Source: Bacteroidota bacterium
GTDB lineage: Bacteria > Bacteroidota > Bacteroidia > Bacteroidales > Lentimicrobiaceae
Direction of reading: 5' to 3'
DNA: 64,000 bases
Assembly (NCBI GenBank): GCA_009773455.1
Contig: WSXU01000028.1
Span: 1 to 64,000 of the forward strand
Shown here: piece after piece, positions 8,701-15,051 of the stretch
Layout: every line of letters starts with the position of its first letter
Position numbering within the stretch: the stretch's first letter is position 1
Notes under the pieces: model-generated
The model's database searches: none
What the model was told of the DNA's origin: nothing
Seen by the model: only the letters and a program-made list of their open reading frames with translations
Program-made: the position numbers and the translations under genes

Positions 8701-9521
8701 TAGAAACCTGAGGTTACAATTCCCGGTAACGGAAATCCCTGCATGGTGGCAGATGGATCCCCGGCAATCATTTTTGTCCTCTCGAGTGCAAATACCACCT
8801 GACTGGTTCCGGCTGTGCCTGAGTTTTTATTGGCAGTAATATAGTACCCATCCGACCAAACGGAGAATTTCGGATAATCCGGAAAGGAACTGGTTGGAAA
8901 TCTGTAAACGAACCAGCCACTGGTAACGGGATTTGCCCCCTGGCTGATGGCTACATCAAAGCCATTGGAATAAAATTCGGTGATCAGGAACCTGTCGGCA
9001 TACCGGTCGTAAATAACAATAGGATCTCCCATAGTGCCGGGGAGGATGGTGCCGAGAGAGGCTACCGGGGTTAAAGGATTCCCTGCCTTATCCCAAATCC
9101 TGAAAGCAGAGTTCCAGGAGTTCACGAAATGGTTCGGACCAACAGCACCTGTAGGATCACTAGGAGTGGAGTTTGATGTCGCTGCCTCAAAGGTAAGAAT
9201 CGGCGCTCTGCCCTGGGTTTGTGCAGCTCTGCTTTGCTGATCCCACAGTGGATCATTGCCAACAGGTAATCCTTTGCCTGGAACGGAAGTGTTGGAACCC
9301 CATCGTTTGGGATTAAACTCCTTGACATGGTTCTCAGTCGGCTTGAAAGTCCCGTTTGCAATCTGCGATTCGATCGAAGGAACTTCACCGAGGAAGATCG
9401 CATCGACTACTAATGTTGGACCCTGCGGGCCATCGTTGATGATATCCTGGTCAACCTGTGCTTTTAAAACAGAGGCAAACATAAACAAGTTGATGCTTAA
9501 GAGGAGGGTAATTGTTTTCAT
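5775..9521 (-). CDS. Large secreted PKD/GEVED-repeat protein with dockerin-like C-terminus
   Basis: A 1248-residue protein. The signal peptide is at 1-21 (ends VLKAQ). The N-terminal half (about 90-530) is a domain with beta-propeller-like motifs (DPTGAVGPNHFVNSWNSAFRI, PIVIYDRYADRFLITEF). A PKD domain follows near 535-615 (VTFTDLTSNAPTSWAWSFSP), then three tandem GEVED modules (about 618-763, 763-909, 909-1057), each with IS.WIDYNQNGVFE and GETEDYNV. The last 60 residues carry two calcium-loop-like motifs (DVNQDGAVDTGDMTPVDND, DANGDGTVDTGDITIIDNN), as in type I dockerins. No T9SS type A tail follows, so the dockerin-like end may itself be the anchor or sorting element. It probably works at the cell surface in adhesion or polymer binding. 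It appears monocistronic with a terminator downstream. Confidence 0.85.
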   Translation of the reverse strand: MKTITLLLSINLFMFASVLKAQVDQDIINDGPQGPTLVVDAIFLGEVPSIESQIANGTFKPTENHVKEFNPKRWGSNTSVPGKGLPVGNDPLWDQQSRAAQTQGRAPILTFEAATSNSTPSDPTGAVGPNHFVNSWNSAFRIWDKAGNPLTPVASLGTILPGTMGDPIVIYDRYADRFLITEFYSNGFDVAISQGANPVTSGWFVYRFPTSSFPDYPKFSVWSDGYYITANKNSGTAGTSQVVFALERTKMIAGDPSATMQGFPLPGIVTSGFYSPLGFNANGPVAPPSGNVPIVYMQDDSWGGVSSDHLKLWSINVNWVTPASSTISSPQIIPTAPFDGLFDGGSFSNIPQPPGGADIDALQATIMYMAQYRRFPTYNAAVLNFVVDLNGADNYSGIRWYELRQPSDGAPWSIYQEGTYAAPGGVSAFCGNMCMDQNGSIGLAYTVVNTSTFPSLRFTGRRATDPLGTMTLTEDVIANGTQVDPSSRYGDYAQMTIDPNDDLTFWSIGEYFNGGRKSQVGVFQITPLSPVAQFSASTTSPAVNQTVTFTDLTSNAPTSWAWSFSPNTVTFIGGTSAASQNPQVLFTAAGSYTVTLVATNSYGSDSEIKTNYINVAPYCIPAYSSGTGAGDYISLVQLGGINNVTGASPAPYYNYYSSLSTDLARASSNTITLSAGSYFAYNNISVWIDFNQNGVFEITEKIGNVTLGASPETGTLNFTVPLSAALGTTRMRVREVYAYTDIDPCATYSYGETEDYNVNILPVQYCIPTYISGSGSGDYISLVQLGSINNATGASPSPFYTYYSSLSTDLSPGSAYTITLSPGTYGSGNNISVWIDYNQNGVFESSEKLGNVNIAPTPATGTISFTVPPNAPMGITRMRVREVYFNSDFDPCSNQYYGETEDYNVNILPLQYCTPTYVYGSEDGDYISLVQLGSINNATGSTPPPSYTYYNSLSTDLNAGSVYTITLSPGTYSSGNNISVWIDYNFNGLFETTEKLGIINIPPTPATGTITFTVPLDALPGITRMRVREVFNYNDFDACSEYYFGETEDYNIHIINLNATLNLTALLEGLYAGGGTMRQASNESGPQYGAGLADQVTIELHTPGNYNNIDYSAPNIILNTNGNAQVTIPSAFNGSYYLTLRHRNSVETTSANPVSFASPLVNYSFDSPSKAYGSNMLMMIDGYYVIFGGDVNQDGAVDTGDMTPVDNDAAGFVSGYLPTDANGDGTVDTGDITIIDNNAASFTGKVTP
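6350..7668 (-). repeat. Three ~440-bp imperfect tandem repeats within the gene
   Basis: These encode the three GEVED modules of the 5775-9521 protein. Near-identical blocks recur (for example AACATTGTAGTCTTCTGTTTC-like strings at about 6370, 6815 and 7250), which points to internal duplication. Confidence 0.85.
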
Positions 9522-9878
9522 ACATAGTTTTTTGCGTTAAACAACGTTGTTGTGGATGTTCGGACACCCATGTTCAATCAATAAAAATGGAGGGGGGAGA
9601 TTCAGGCAGAAAACAAGAAGCGGTTCTTGAGAAAAACAAAGATAAGTTCCATGATCATGGTTTCGACATTTAACGAAAAATAAAATTAAATAAGTCTAAA
9701 TAAGAATAGTATAGTCTGGTTAAGCCTTGACATATTTTGCTTCCACAATGGGGTGGAATGAACTGAAAATCCTTCATCTTCCGCATACGGGCATTCAGCG
9801 CATAACTGACTTATCCGCCGGGGAATGCAGATCAGTAAACGGATGGATTGAATGTATGAAAAATACAGGAAGAATCTC
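9522..9878. other. Intergenic leader region of the GEVED gene
   Basis: No convincing gene; the 63-codon plus-strand ORF at 9727-9918 overlaps the small gene at 9879 and has no features. A minus-strand CAAAGATA (TATCTTTG read as the -7 box) at 9637-9644 could be the promoter of the large gene, with a leader of about 110 bases. No matching -33 TTG is seen. Confidence 0.4.
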
Positions 9879-10094
9879 TTATACCCAAACTGTTCCAATC
9901 GATCTGAAAGGGATATAACTGGTGCTGTTTTCTATTTCAAGAATCAGGCAGTCGTCGTTAACATCAGTGATTAGTGCATTCAGATCCTCTTCTGCCCTTG
10001 TATGTAAAATCCAGGTGTCGGAACGGGCGTCGAACCTTGCACTGATCTTTTTACCTATAAATTCCTGGAATTTATTACGTATTTCCCTGTTCAT
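9879..10094 (-). CDS. Small conserved-looking hypothetical protein
   Basis: A 71-residue protein with no signal peptide. The pattern (KKISARFDARSDTWIL, ALITDVNDDCLILEIEN, YIPFRSIGTVWV) alternates like a small beta barrel of the Sm/LSm or SH3-like type, with a turn at VNDDC. I infer a small cytosolic nucleic-acid or protein-binding domain but do not recognise a named family. A full promoter match (TTG at 10229-10231, TATATTTG at 10201-10208 on the minus strand) supports it being a real gene. Confidence 0.65.
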   Translation of the reverse strand: MNREIRNKFQEFIGKKISARFDARSDTWILHTRAEEDLNALITDVNDDCLILEIENSTSYIPFRSIGTVWV

Positions 10095-10200
10095 AATGGT
10101 AAGGCTATAAGAATGGAATAATTGAATAAATAAAAAATGTTAAAAAGTTTTCCGGTATACAGGAGGGGAAGTAGAACTAGTTCAGAAAAGTCCGGTCTGG

Positions 10201-10231
10201 CAAATATAAAGCGTGGAAGGAGTATTTGCAA
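10201..10231 (-). promoter_or_regulatory. Promoter of the 71-residue protein gene
   Basis: On the minus strand TTG (10229-10231), a 20-base spacer, then TATATTTG (10201-10208) matches the Bacteroidota -33/-7 layout. The predicted leader is about 100 bases. Confidence 0.5.
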
Positions 10232-10407
10232 ATGAAAGATTGTTTTTTTTCAGATCATGCAGACCATGTCAGGTACTGTTGAAGAAAACTAACTTTTATA
10301 CAAGTGGCAGAGTGGCCTCAGGAATGTGCGATATTTTTTTGTGAAAACCCGTTAATCAAAAGATATATTAACAGTTTCAGGATCTTGTTAAGGATTGATA
10401 AAATAAA

Positions 10408-10440
10408 AAGCCTGCCTCATCCGCACGATGAAACAGGCTT
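10408..10440 (-). terminator. Intrinsic terminator of the lipoprotein gene
   Basis: AAGCCTG/CAGGCTT stem with an inner TCAT/ATGA pairing; the minus strand continues TTTTTATTTT. Confidence 0.8.
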
Positions 10441-10484
10441 ATCAGTTTGCTTCAGAACCACCCTGAACGACAGGGTTCTATATT

Positions 10485-11357
10485 TCAATAGGTCTCATAT
10501 TCCAGTTCCCAGGTTCCCCAGTCGGCATTGATCATCAGTGGGTAGCCCTGCTCGTTGTAGGAACTGATGTTGTGAATGTAGGTATTTGAACTGCCTGTAA
10601 TATTGGTCCTGGTCTGAACCACATAGTTGTTCAGCGAGAATTCTTCATCCGGTCGCAGCGACTTCACCAGGAGATATTCAGCAGGATAACTGATTGTTTT
10701 ATAAAAATTCAGTTTGTTATCGTATTCATACTCAATTTTATTAACATAATTGACCAATCCCTCAGACCACTGCCGTATATCAACCCTGTTCAGATTGCCG
10801 GAAGTGCTCCATGAATAATAGGTTGAATCGTATCTGATCAACTCGTTGTCGTACAGGGATCTTTCAAACCTGCTGAGAAGCCTGTTATTGTTGTCAAAAG
10901 TGTATTCAACAATATTCTTTCTGACAATTCCGTCGGAGTAATAGGAACTTTCGGTCCGATCCAGTCTGCCATTGCTTCCATAAAAAAAGTAAATCGTGTC
11001 GTGGTTGGTATTTTTATTAAATCCAATCCTTTCGATGAAGTCAATTTTTCCGTTTTTATAGAAATAATTTTCTGTCTGGGTGGAAGAACTTCCCGAATAG
11101 GTTACGTGGGACAATGTTCCATCTGTATTGTAGAAGAACTCATCCGTCCATTCAGAGGCTATTTTTCTCAGCCGGTTTTGTGTATCATACAAATAGAGGT
11201 AGGTTGAAGTGCCATAATCCGTTTCATTGACTATTTCCTTAGTCAGGCGGATGTTCTGATTTGCTGGAGGATCATCTTCCCCGTTTCCTGAGTCGCAGGC
11301 GGCAACACATACTGAGAGTAGCAGAACGGTAAAAAAGCTGAATTTTCTTGTTTTCAT
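10485..11357 (-). CDS. Lipoprotein with YD-like (DUF4595-like) repeats
   Basis: A 290-residue protein with signal peptide MKTRKFSFFTVLLLSVCVAAC. The lipobox VAAC gives a lipidated Cys at about residue 21, followed by DSGNGEDDPP, so an outer- or inner-membrane lipoprotein is expected. The rest is a series of strands of the type YLYDTQNRLRKIASEW, FYNTDGTLSHVTYSG, FYGSNGRLDRTES and YTFDNNNRLLSRFE, like the YD/DUF4595 repeats of Bacteroidota lipoproteins. Function is unknown. Its promoter (11425-11456) is nearly identical to that of the dehydrogenase gene upstream, so the two may be co-regulated although they are separate transcripts. Confidence 0.8.
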   Translation of the reverse strand: MKTRKFSFFTVLLLSVCVAACDSGNGEDDPPANQNIRLTKEIVNETDYGTSTYLYLYDTQNRLRKIASEWTDEFFYNTDGTLSHVTYSGSSSTQTENYFYKNGKIDFIERIGFNKNTNHDTIYFFYGSNGRLDRTESSYYSDGIVRKNIVEYTFDNNNRLLSRFERSLYDNELIRYDSTYYSWSTSGNLNRVDIRQWSEGLVNYVNKIEYEYDNKLNFYKTISYPAEYLLVKSLRPDEEFSLNNYVVQTRTNITGSSNTYIHNISSYNEQGYPLMINADWGTWELEYETY

Positions 11358-11424
11358 AGATTGTTGTTCTGATTAAAGTGAGGCTGTATTTTAAAATTAT
11401 ATTTCCAACATATAATGCATACAA

Positions 11425-11456
11425 CAAACCTACGTGAATTTATTCTGATTCCCAAG
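11425..11456 (-). promoter_or_regulatory. Promoter, first copy of a duplicated 32-bp element
   Basis: On the minus strand the element opens with TTG (-33), has a 20-base spacer and ends in TAGGTTTG (-7 box, 11425-11432). It lies 68 bases before the lipoprotein ATG. It matches 29 of 32 bases of the element at 13449-13480, including most of the spacer. Confidence 0.65.
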
Positions 11457-11740
11457 CAATGACTGATATTATCCGGAATATTGTTCTTCTTGTGTTGAAA
11501 CAGCCCGAAGGGCATTTATAATTATTATAAATGATTGCCGGCTTGGGTTCCATTATATCCTGTTCGCCGGCTTTCCGGAATTTTTATAAAGGCATCCCGT
11601 GATCGTGACCATTTGGTGACTTTATCAGGCATCATTGGCACACAAAAAGCAGGGGAGGCCCCCAACGGTTGCTCTCCCCCTTTTGTTTTCCATTTCTTCA
11701 ATAAGCAAAACAGGCTCTTGCTGTTTGGTTGAATTTATGG
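11457..11740. other. Intergenic, contains terminator only
   Basis: Apart from the hairpin at 11651-11681, nothing recognisable is seen. Short ORFs here (11535-11732 plus, 11625-11807 minus) overlap the terminator or the dehydrogenase gene. Confidence 0.5.
11651..11681 (-). terminator. Intrinsic terminator of the dehydrogenase gene
   Basis: On the minus strand AGGGGGAG pairs with CTCCCCT (one bulge) and is followed by GCTTTTTG, about 60 bases past the stop at 11741. Confidence 0.6.
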
Positions 11741-13387
11741 TTATTTGTCCTTTACCTCTTTCTTGATCCGCTGGATGTGACCCCGGCCAAGGGCCTTCAC
11801 TTCGCAACCCAGCTCAAAATACCTGCGGATGGCAGCGTCTGTGAGTATCCCGAAGCAGTCGATGACGGCAATGGGCTGACCGGCCCACTTCACGATGTCG
11901 TCGGGTGAGAGCGTCATGTATTCGGTGTGTGGAACAGCAAATATCACGGCTTCCGCTCCTTTGAGGGTTGCCGGCAGATCTTTCTGTACCCTTGACTCGG
12001 TCAGGTGATCCTGGTTGCGGAAGAAACGGCTCCACGAATGTCCCGGCGAGGGGTAGTCGTCCTGGGTTTCCAGCTCATACCAGTGATCCACATAAGGATC
12101 ATGGATGCGCATCTCGGCACCCATCTCGGTGAGCTTGCGCACCACCAGTTCGCTGCCGCTATAGCGTGTGTCGCCCACATCCTGGCGGTAGCTGGCCCCG
12201 CAGATCACCACATCGGCGCCGGCAATGTACCGGGCCATGTTGCGCAGTGCGTCGCGGGTAAGTTCGGCCACATGCAGCGCCCGTGTATCGTTGATGTCGA
12301 TGGCAGTGGGGGTGATCCTGAAAATCTCATCCCCGTCGTCGAAGCCAAGGATGTGGCGGTAAGCCCAGTAGCCCAGTCCCCCGTCTTTGGGCAGGCAATA
12401 GCCTCCTACGCCCGGGCCGGGGAAGATCATGTTGGAATGGGTCGGCCGCATTTTGATCGCGTTGATCACCTTGATCAGGTCGACGCCGTTGCGCTCGGCA
12501 AACAGGCTCCACTCGTTCATATAGGCCAGGATGGTGGCCCGGTAGGAGTTCTCGACAATCTTGGTGGTTTCCGATTCAATGGGGCGGTCCATCACCGTGA
12601 GCGGGAAGTCTTTGGTGTTGAGTACTTCGCGGAGGAATTTCTCCACCCTCATGCGTGCTTCCGCTTCACAGCCCGAACAAACCCGCCAGAAATCGCGGAT
12701 GCTCGACACATATTCCCTTCCGGGCATCACCCTTTCAAAACTATGAGCCAGCAGTGGAACGGATTTGATGCCGCGCCTCGTGAAGGCTTTTTTCAGGATG
12801 GGCCAGGCCACAAATTCCGTGGTGCCGGGGGCCACGGTGGTTTCAATCAGGGTAAGGCAATGTGGCTGTATGCTTTCGCCGATGGTTTTCAGCGTGGCTT
12901 CCAGCGCTGCCATATCGGCCTCGCCCGATTTCATGTTGCCCAGGTCTTTCTTGGCGAAATCGCACTGCACATCCACCACCACCACATCGGCAAATTCGAG
13001 TACTTCGCTGTTGTAGGATGCAGTGAGTGTTTTCTTCTCCTTCACGCAGCGGGTGATGATGCGGTCCACTTCAGGGTCTTCGGCCTTCACGGGCGACTCA
13101 CCACGGTTGAGCATCGGTATTTTCCAGTAGCTGCGCTGGCTGGGCCGCTGGCAGCCGATCACGAATTTTGAGGGCTTGCCGGCAGCATCCACGGTATCGG
13201 CAACGATGGCGGCCATCACGGCGCCCACGAAACCAACGCCCATCACCACGACAATCTCTTTGCCTTCCGTGCGGGCCTGATCCACCAAAGCGCGGATCCT
13301 TTCCTTTTCAACGCTGTATTCATTTTTCTGCGGGAGCACAAACTGCTCCCCCGAGGGACTTACCGACCACAATTTTTCATCTGACAT
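11741..13387 (-). CDS. Nucleotide-sugar dehydrogenase (UDP-glucose/GDP-mannose DH family)
   Basis: A 548-residue NAD-dependent enzyme that should oxidise a UDP- or GDP-sugar to the uronic acid for surface polysaccharide. Visible parts are a Rossmann fold (VVMGVGFVGAVMA, about 47-60), the Thr-rich loop LIETTVAPGTTEFV, the helix KIVENSYRATILAYMNEW, and the catalytic motif GVGGYCLPKDGG near 327-338 with the nucleophilic Cys of the GGxCxPxD signature. The C-terminal domain has GASYRQDVGDTRYSGSELVV. It is about 100 residues longer than typical members owing to an N-terminal extension and insertions. Base composition is clearly more GC-rich than neighbours (near 60% by eye), suggesting transfer. 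There are no glycosyltransferases nearby, so the substrate is open. It has its own promoter and terminator. Confidence 0.88.
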   Translation of the reverse strand: MSDEKLWSVSPSGEQFVLPQKNEYSVEKERIRALVDQARTEGKEIVVVMGVGFVGAVMAAIVADTVDAAGKPSKFVIGCQRPSQRSYWKIPMLNRGESPVKAEDPEVDRIITRCVKEKKTLTASYNSEVLEFADVVVVDVQCDFAKKDLGNMKSGEADMAALEATLKTIGESIQPHCLTLIETTVAPGTTEFVAWPILKKAFTRRGIKSVPLLAHSFERVMPGREYVSSIRDFWRVCSGCEAEARMRVEKFLREVLNTKDFPLTVMDRPIESETTKIVENSYRATILAYMNEWSLFAERNGVDLIKVINAIKMRPTHSNMIFPGPGVGGYCLPKDGGLGYWAYRHILGFDDGDEIFRITPTAIDINDTRALHVAELTRDALRNMARYIAGADVVICGASYRQDVGDTRYSGSELVVRKLTEMGAEMRIHDPYVDHWYELETQDDYPSPGHSWSRFFRNQDHLTESRVQKDLPATLKGAEAVIFAVPHTEYMTLSPDDIVKWAGQPIAVIDCFGILTDAAIRRYFELGCEVKALGRGHIQRIKKEVKDK

Positions 13388-13448
13388 ATTGCGATATTTT
13401 ATTGTTTTGAGTGAGCTGAAAATTTAGTATGGTTATTTAATCGTTGAT

Positions 13449-13480
13449 CAAACCTACGTGAATTTATATTGATTCGCAAG
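13449..13480 (-). promoter_or_regulatory. Promoter, second copy of the duplicated 32-bp element
   Basis: TTG, a 20-base spacer and TAGGTTTG (13449-13456) on the minus strand, 62 bases before the dehydrogenase ATG. 29/32 identical to 11425-11456. Confidence 0.65.
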
Positions 13481-13993
13481 TATTGGATGAAAATTTCAAC
13501 CGGGTCTGCCCTCTTTCGATGCCGGCAGGAATCAACGGATATCTGCTGCAAGGAGTTCGGCCGGCCACCCTCAGTCACTTCGATGAAGGAGAGCTGATAA
13601 AGCCAGGAGTAAAGTTCCTTCTTCATTGATGCCATTCCGGGCACGCCGGGACTGATATCACCTCCTTGAGGAATGATCCTATGGATATAAGGGTGTTACC
13701 AGCGACCGGGGGATGCTTTTTGAAAAATAAATCTGTCTGAATACATTTCTGTCATTTACTGATCTACTTGCCCTTGCTTTTTATAGACGATCTCAGGCAG
13801 CCTGAAGTATTTCCTTTAAATGTTGATTCCGGAGCAATATTTTGTTCAATTATTTTGTAATTTTCCGGTTGTTATAGAAATTGAAAAGCGGGTAATATCC
13901 ATTTATTTTTATTTGTAAATGATTGTAAATTATTAGAAATGAGGGGAAGATAGACCTATCTACAAGTTGTGGGTAATGCAAAAAAAATAGAAC
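13481..13993. other. Intergenic, no convincing gene
   Basis: An 81-codon minus ORF (13399-13644) spans the promoter element and carries no recognisable domain. It might be a decayed remnant. From about 13750 the sequence becomes AT-rich, marking the left border of the accessory stretch. Confidence 0.45.
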
Positions 13994-14920
13994 ATGAACT
14001 ATTACATTGGAAATACAGACCTGAAGTGGTATCAATTTTTAAGGAGCATTAATCCTGAGGATATTAATTTCTGGCAACCCAGTGGATTAACATATTTTAG
14101 AGCTGTCGGATCAGGATCCCCATTTTTGCTTAAGCTAAAAAGCCCTATAAATAAAATAGCCGGAATTGGCTTTTTTACATCACAATCAATTTTACCAATA
14201 GATTTCGCTTGGGAAGTATTTCAAGAAAGAAATGGAACTGATAATTTCCTGGAATTTTATTCGAAAATTAAATCATATCGAGATAGCAATAATCCGATTG
14301 AGAAAAACTCTAATATAGGCTGTATTGTATTAACAAATCCTATTTTCTTCGACCAAGAAGACTGGATTCCATTGCCTACAGATTGGTCAAAAAATATTGT
14401 TCAAGGTAAAACTTATAGTACTGATGATACTTATGGTTTTAAATATTGGAGTCAAATAGAATCTCTACTACGTAAATATACTCAAAATCAATCTTATGCG
14501 AATGTCAATGAATCCAGTCCATTATATGCAAAATATTTAACAAATGTTAGAATCGGACAAGGAGCGTTTAGAATATTAGTAACTGATGCTTATTCAAGAC
14601 GTTGTGCCATAAGTGGTGAAAAGACTTTACCAGTTTTGGAGGCAGCTCATATAAAACCGTATTCTTCCTTTGGAATAAATTCAATTGAAAATGGTCTTTT
14701 ACTTCGAGCTGATTTACACAAACTCTTCGATATTGGTTATGTAACTGTAACAACTGAATATTCTGTTGAAATAAGCAAAAGGATAAAAGAAGAATTCGAA
14801 AATGGTAGAGATTACTATAAATATCATGGACAGAAGCTAATATCAGTACCTAATAACAATTTCGAATTGCCAAATAAAGAATTCTTAACTTGGCATAATA
14901 ATAATGTATTTAGGTCGTAG
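13994..14920 (+). CDS. HNH endonuclease, predicted restriction-type nuclease
   Basis: A 308-residue cytosolic protein. The C-terminal HNH_2-like domain starts near 202 (RRCAISGE), continues with LEAAHIKPYSSFG (the first catalytic His in AAH near 218) and ENGLLLRADLHKLFDIGYV (Asn and second His). The N-terminal 160 residues (FRAVGSGSPFLLKLK, GIGFFTSQSILPIDFAWEVF, IGCIVLTNPIFFDQEDWIPL) match the accessory region of predicted restriction endonucleases of the COG3440 type, and I infer a PUA/EVE-like base-recognition fold. A modification-dependent restriction role is therefore plausible but unproven. No methyltransferase partner lies nearby. The gene is AT-rich against the backbone and followed by a palindrome, which suggests acquisition. 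Confidence 0.85.
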   Translation: MNYYIGNTDLKWYQFLRSINPEDINFWQPSGLTYFRAVGSGSPFLLKLKSPINKIAGIGFFTSQSILPIDFAWEVFQERNGTDNFLEFYSKIKSYRDSNNPIEKNSNIGCIVLTNPIFFDQEDWIPLPTDWSKNIVQGKTYSTDDTYGFKYWSQIESLLRKYTQNQSYANVNESSPLYAKYLTNVRIGQGAFRILVTDAYSRRCAISGEKTLPVLEAAHIKPYSSFGINSIENGLLLRADLHKLFDIGYVTVTTEYSVEISKRIKEEFENGRDYYKYHGQKLISVPNNNFELPNKEFLTWHNNNVFRS

Positions 14921-14925
14921 AATAG

Positions 14926-15015
14926 CACTACACACAATACAGGCTAAGCAAGGCGGGCTTGCCAATGCACATGGCCCACTCTAAGCCCGCCTCGCCTAGC
15001 CCGGGAACGTTAGTG
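14926..15015. repeat. Imperfect palindrome 1 after the HNH gene
   Basis: Arms 14942-14960 and 14983-15001 pair at 17 of 19 positions (GGCTAAGC-AGGCGGGCTT type) around a 22-base loop. Outer CACTA (14926-14930) pairs again with TAGTG (15011-15015). GC-rich inside an AT-rich region. No T-tract follows, so it is not a standard terminator. Confidence 0.7.
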
Positions 15016-15051
15016 TTAATTGGAAAAACCCACCTGAAAAAACAGAATAAC

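Larger units (their letters stand above)
10095..10484. other. Intergenic stretch between two minus-strand genes
   Basis: It holds the promoter at 10201-10231 and the terminator at 10408-10440. The 75-codon plus ORF at 10304-10531 runs over the end of the lipoprotein gene and is not convincing. Confidence 0.6.

Noticed and set aside
12005-13171. 388-codon plus-strand ORF opposite the dehydrogenase gene
   Set aside because: Antisense shadow of a GC-rich gene with strong family motifs on the other strand; the translation is His/Gly-rich and shows no domain.
13399-13644. 81-codon minus ORF before the dehydrogenase gene
   Set aside because: It runs across the dehydrogenase promoter element and has no recognisable domain.
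14959-15051. Upstream ATG extension of the T9SS propeller gene
   Set aside because: It lies within palindrome 1 and places 31 residues before an obvious signal peptide.
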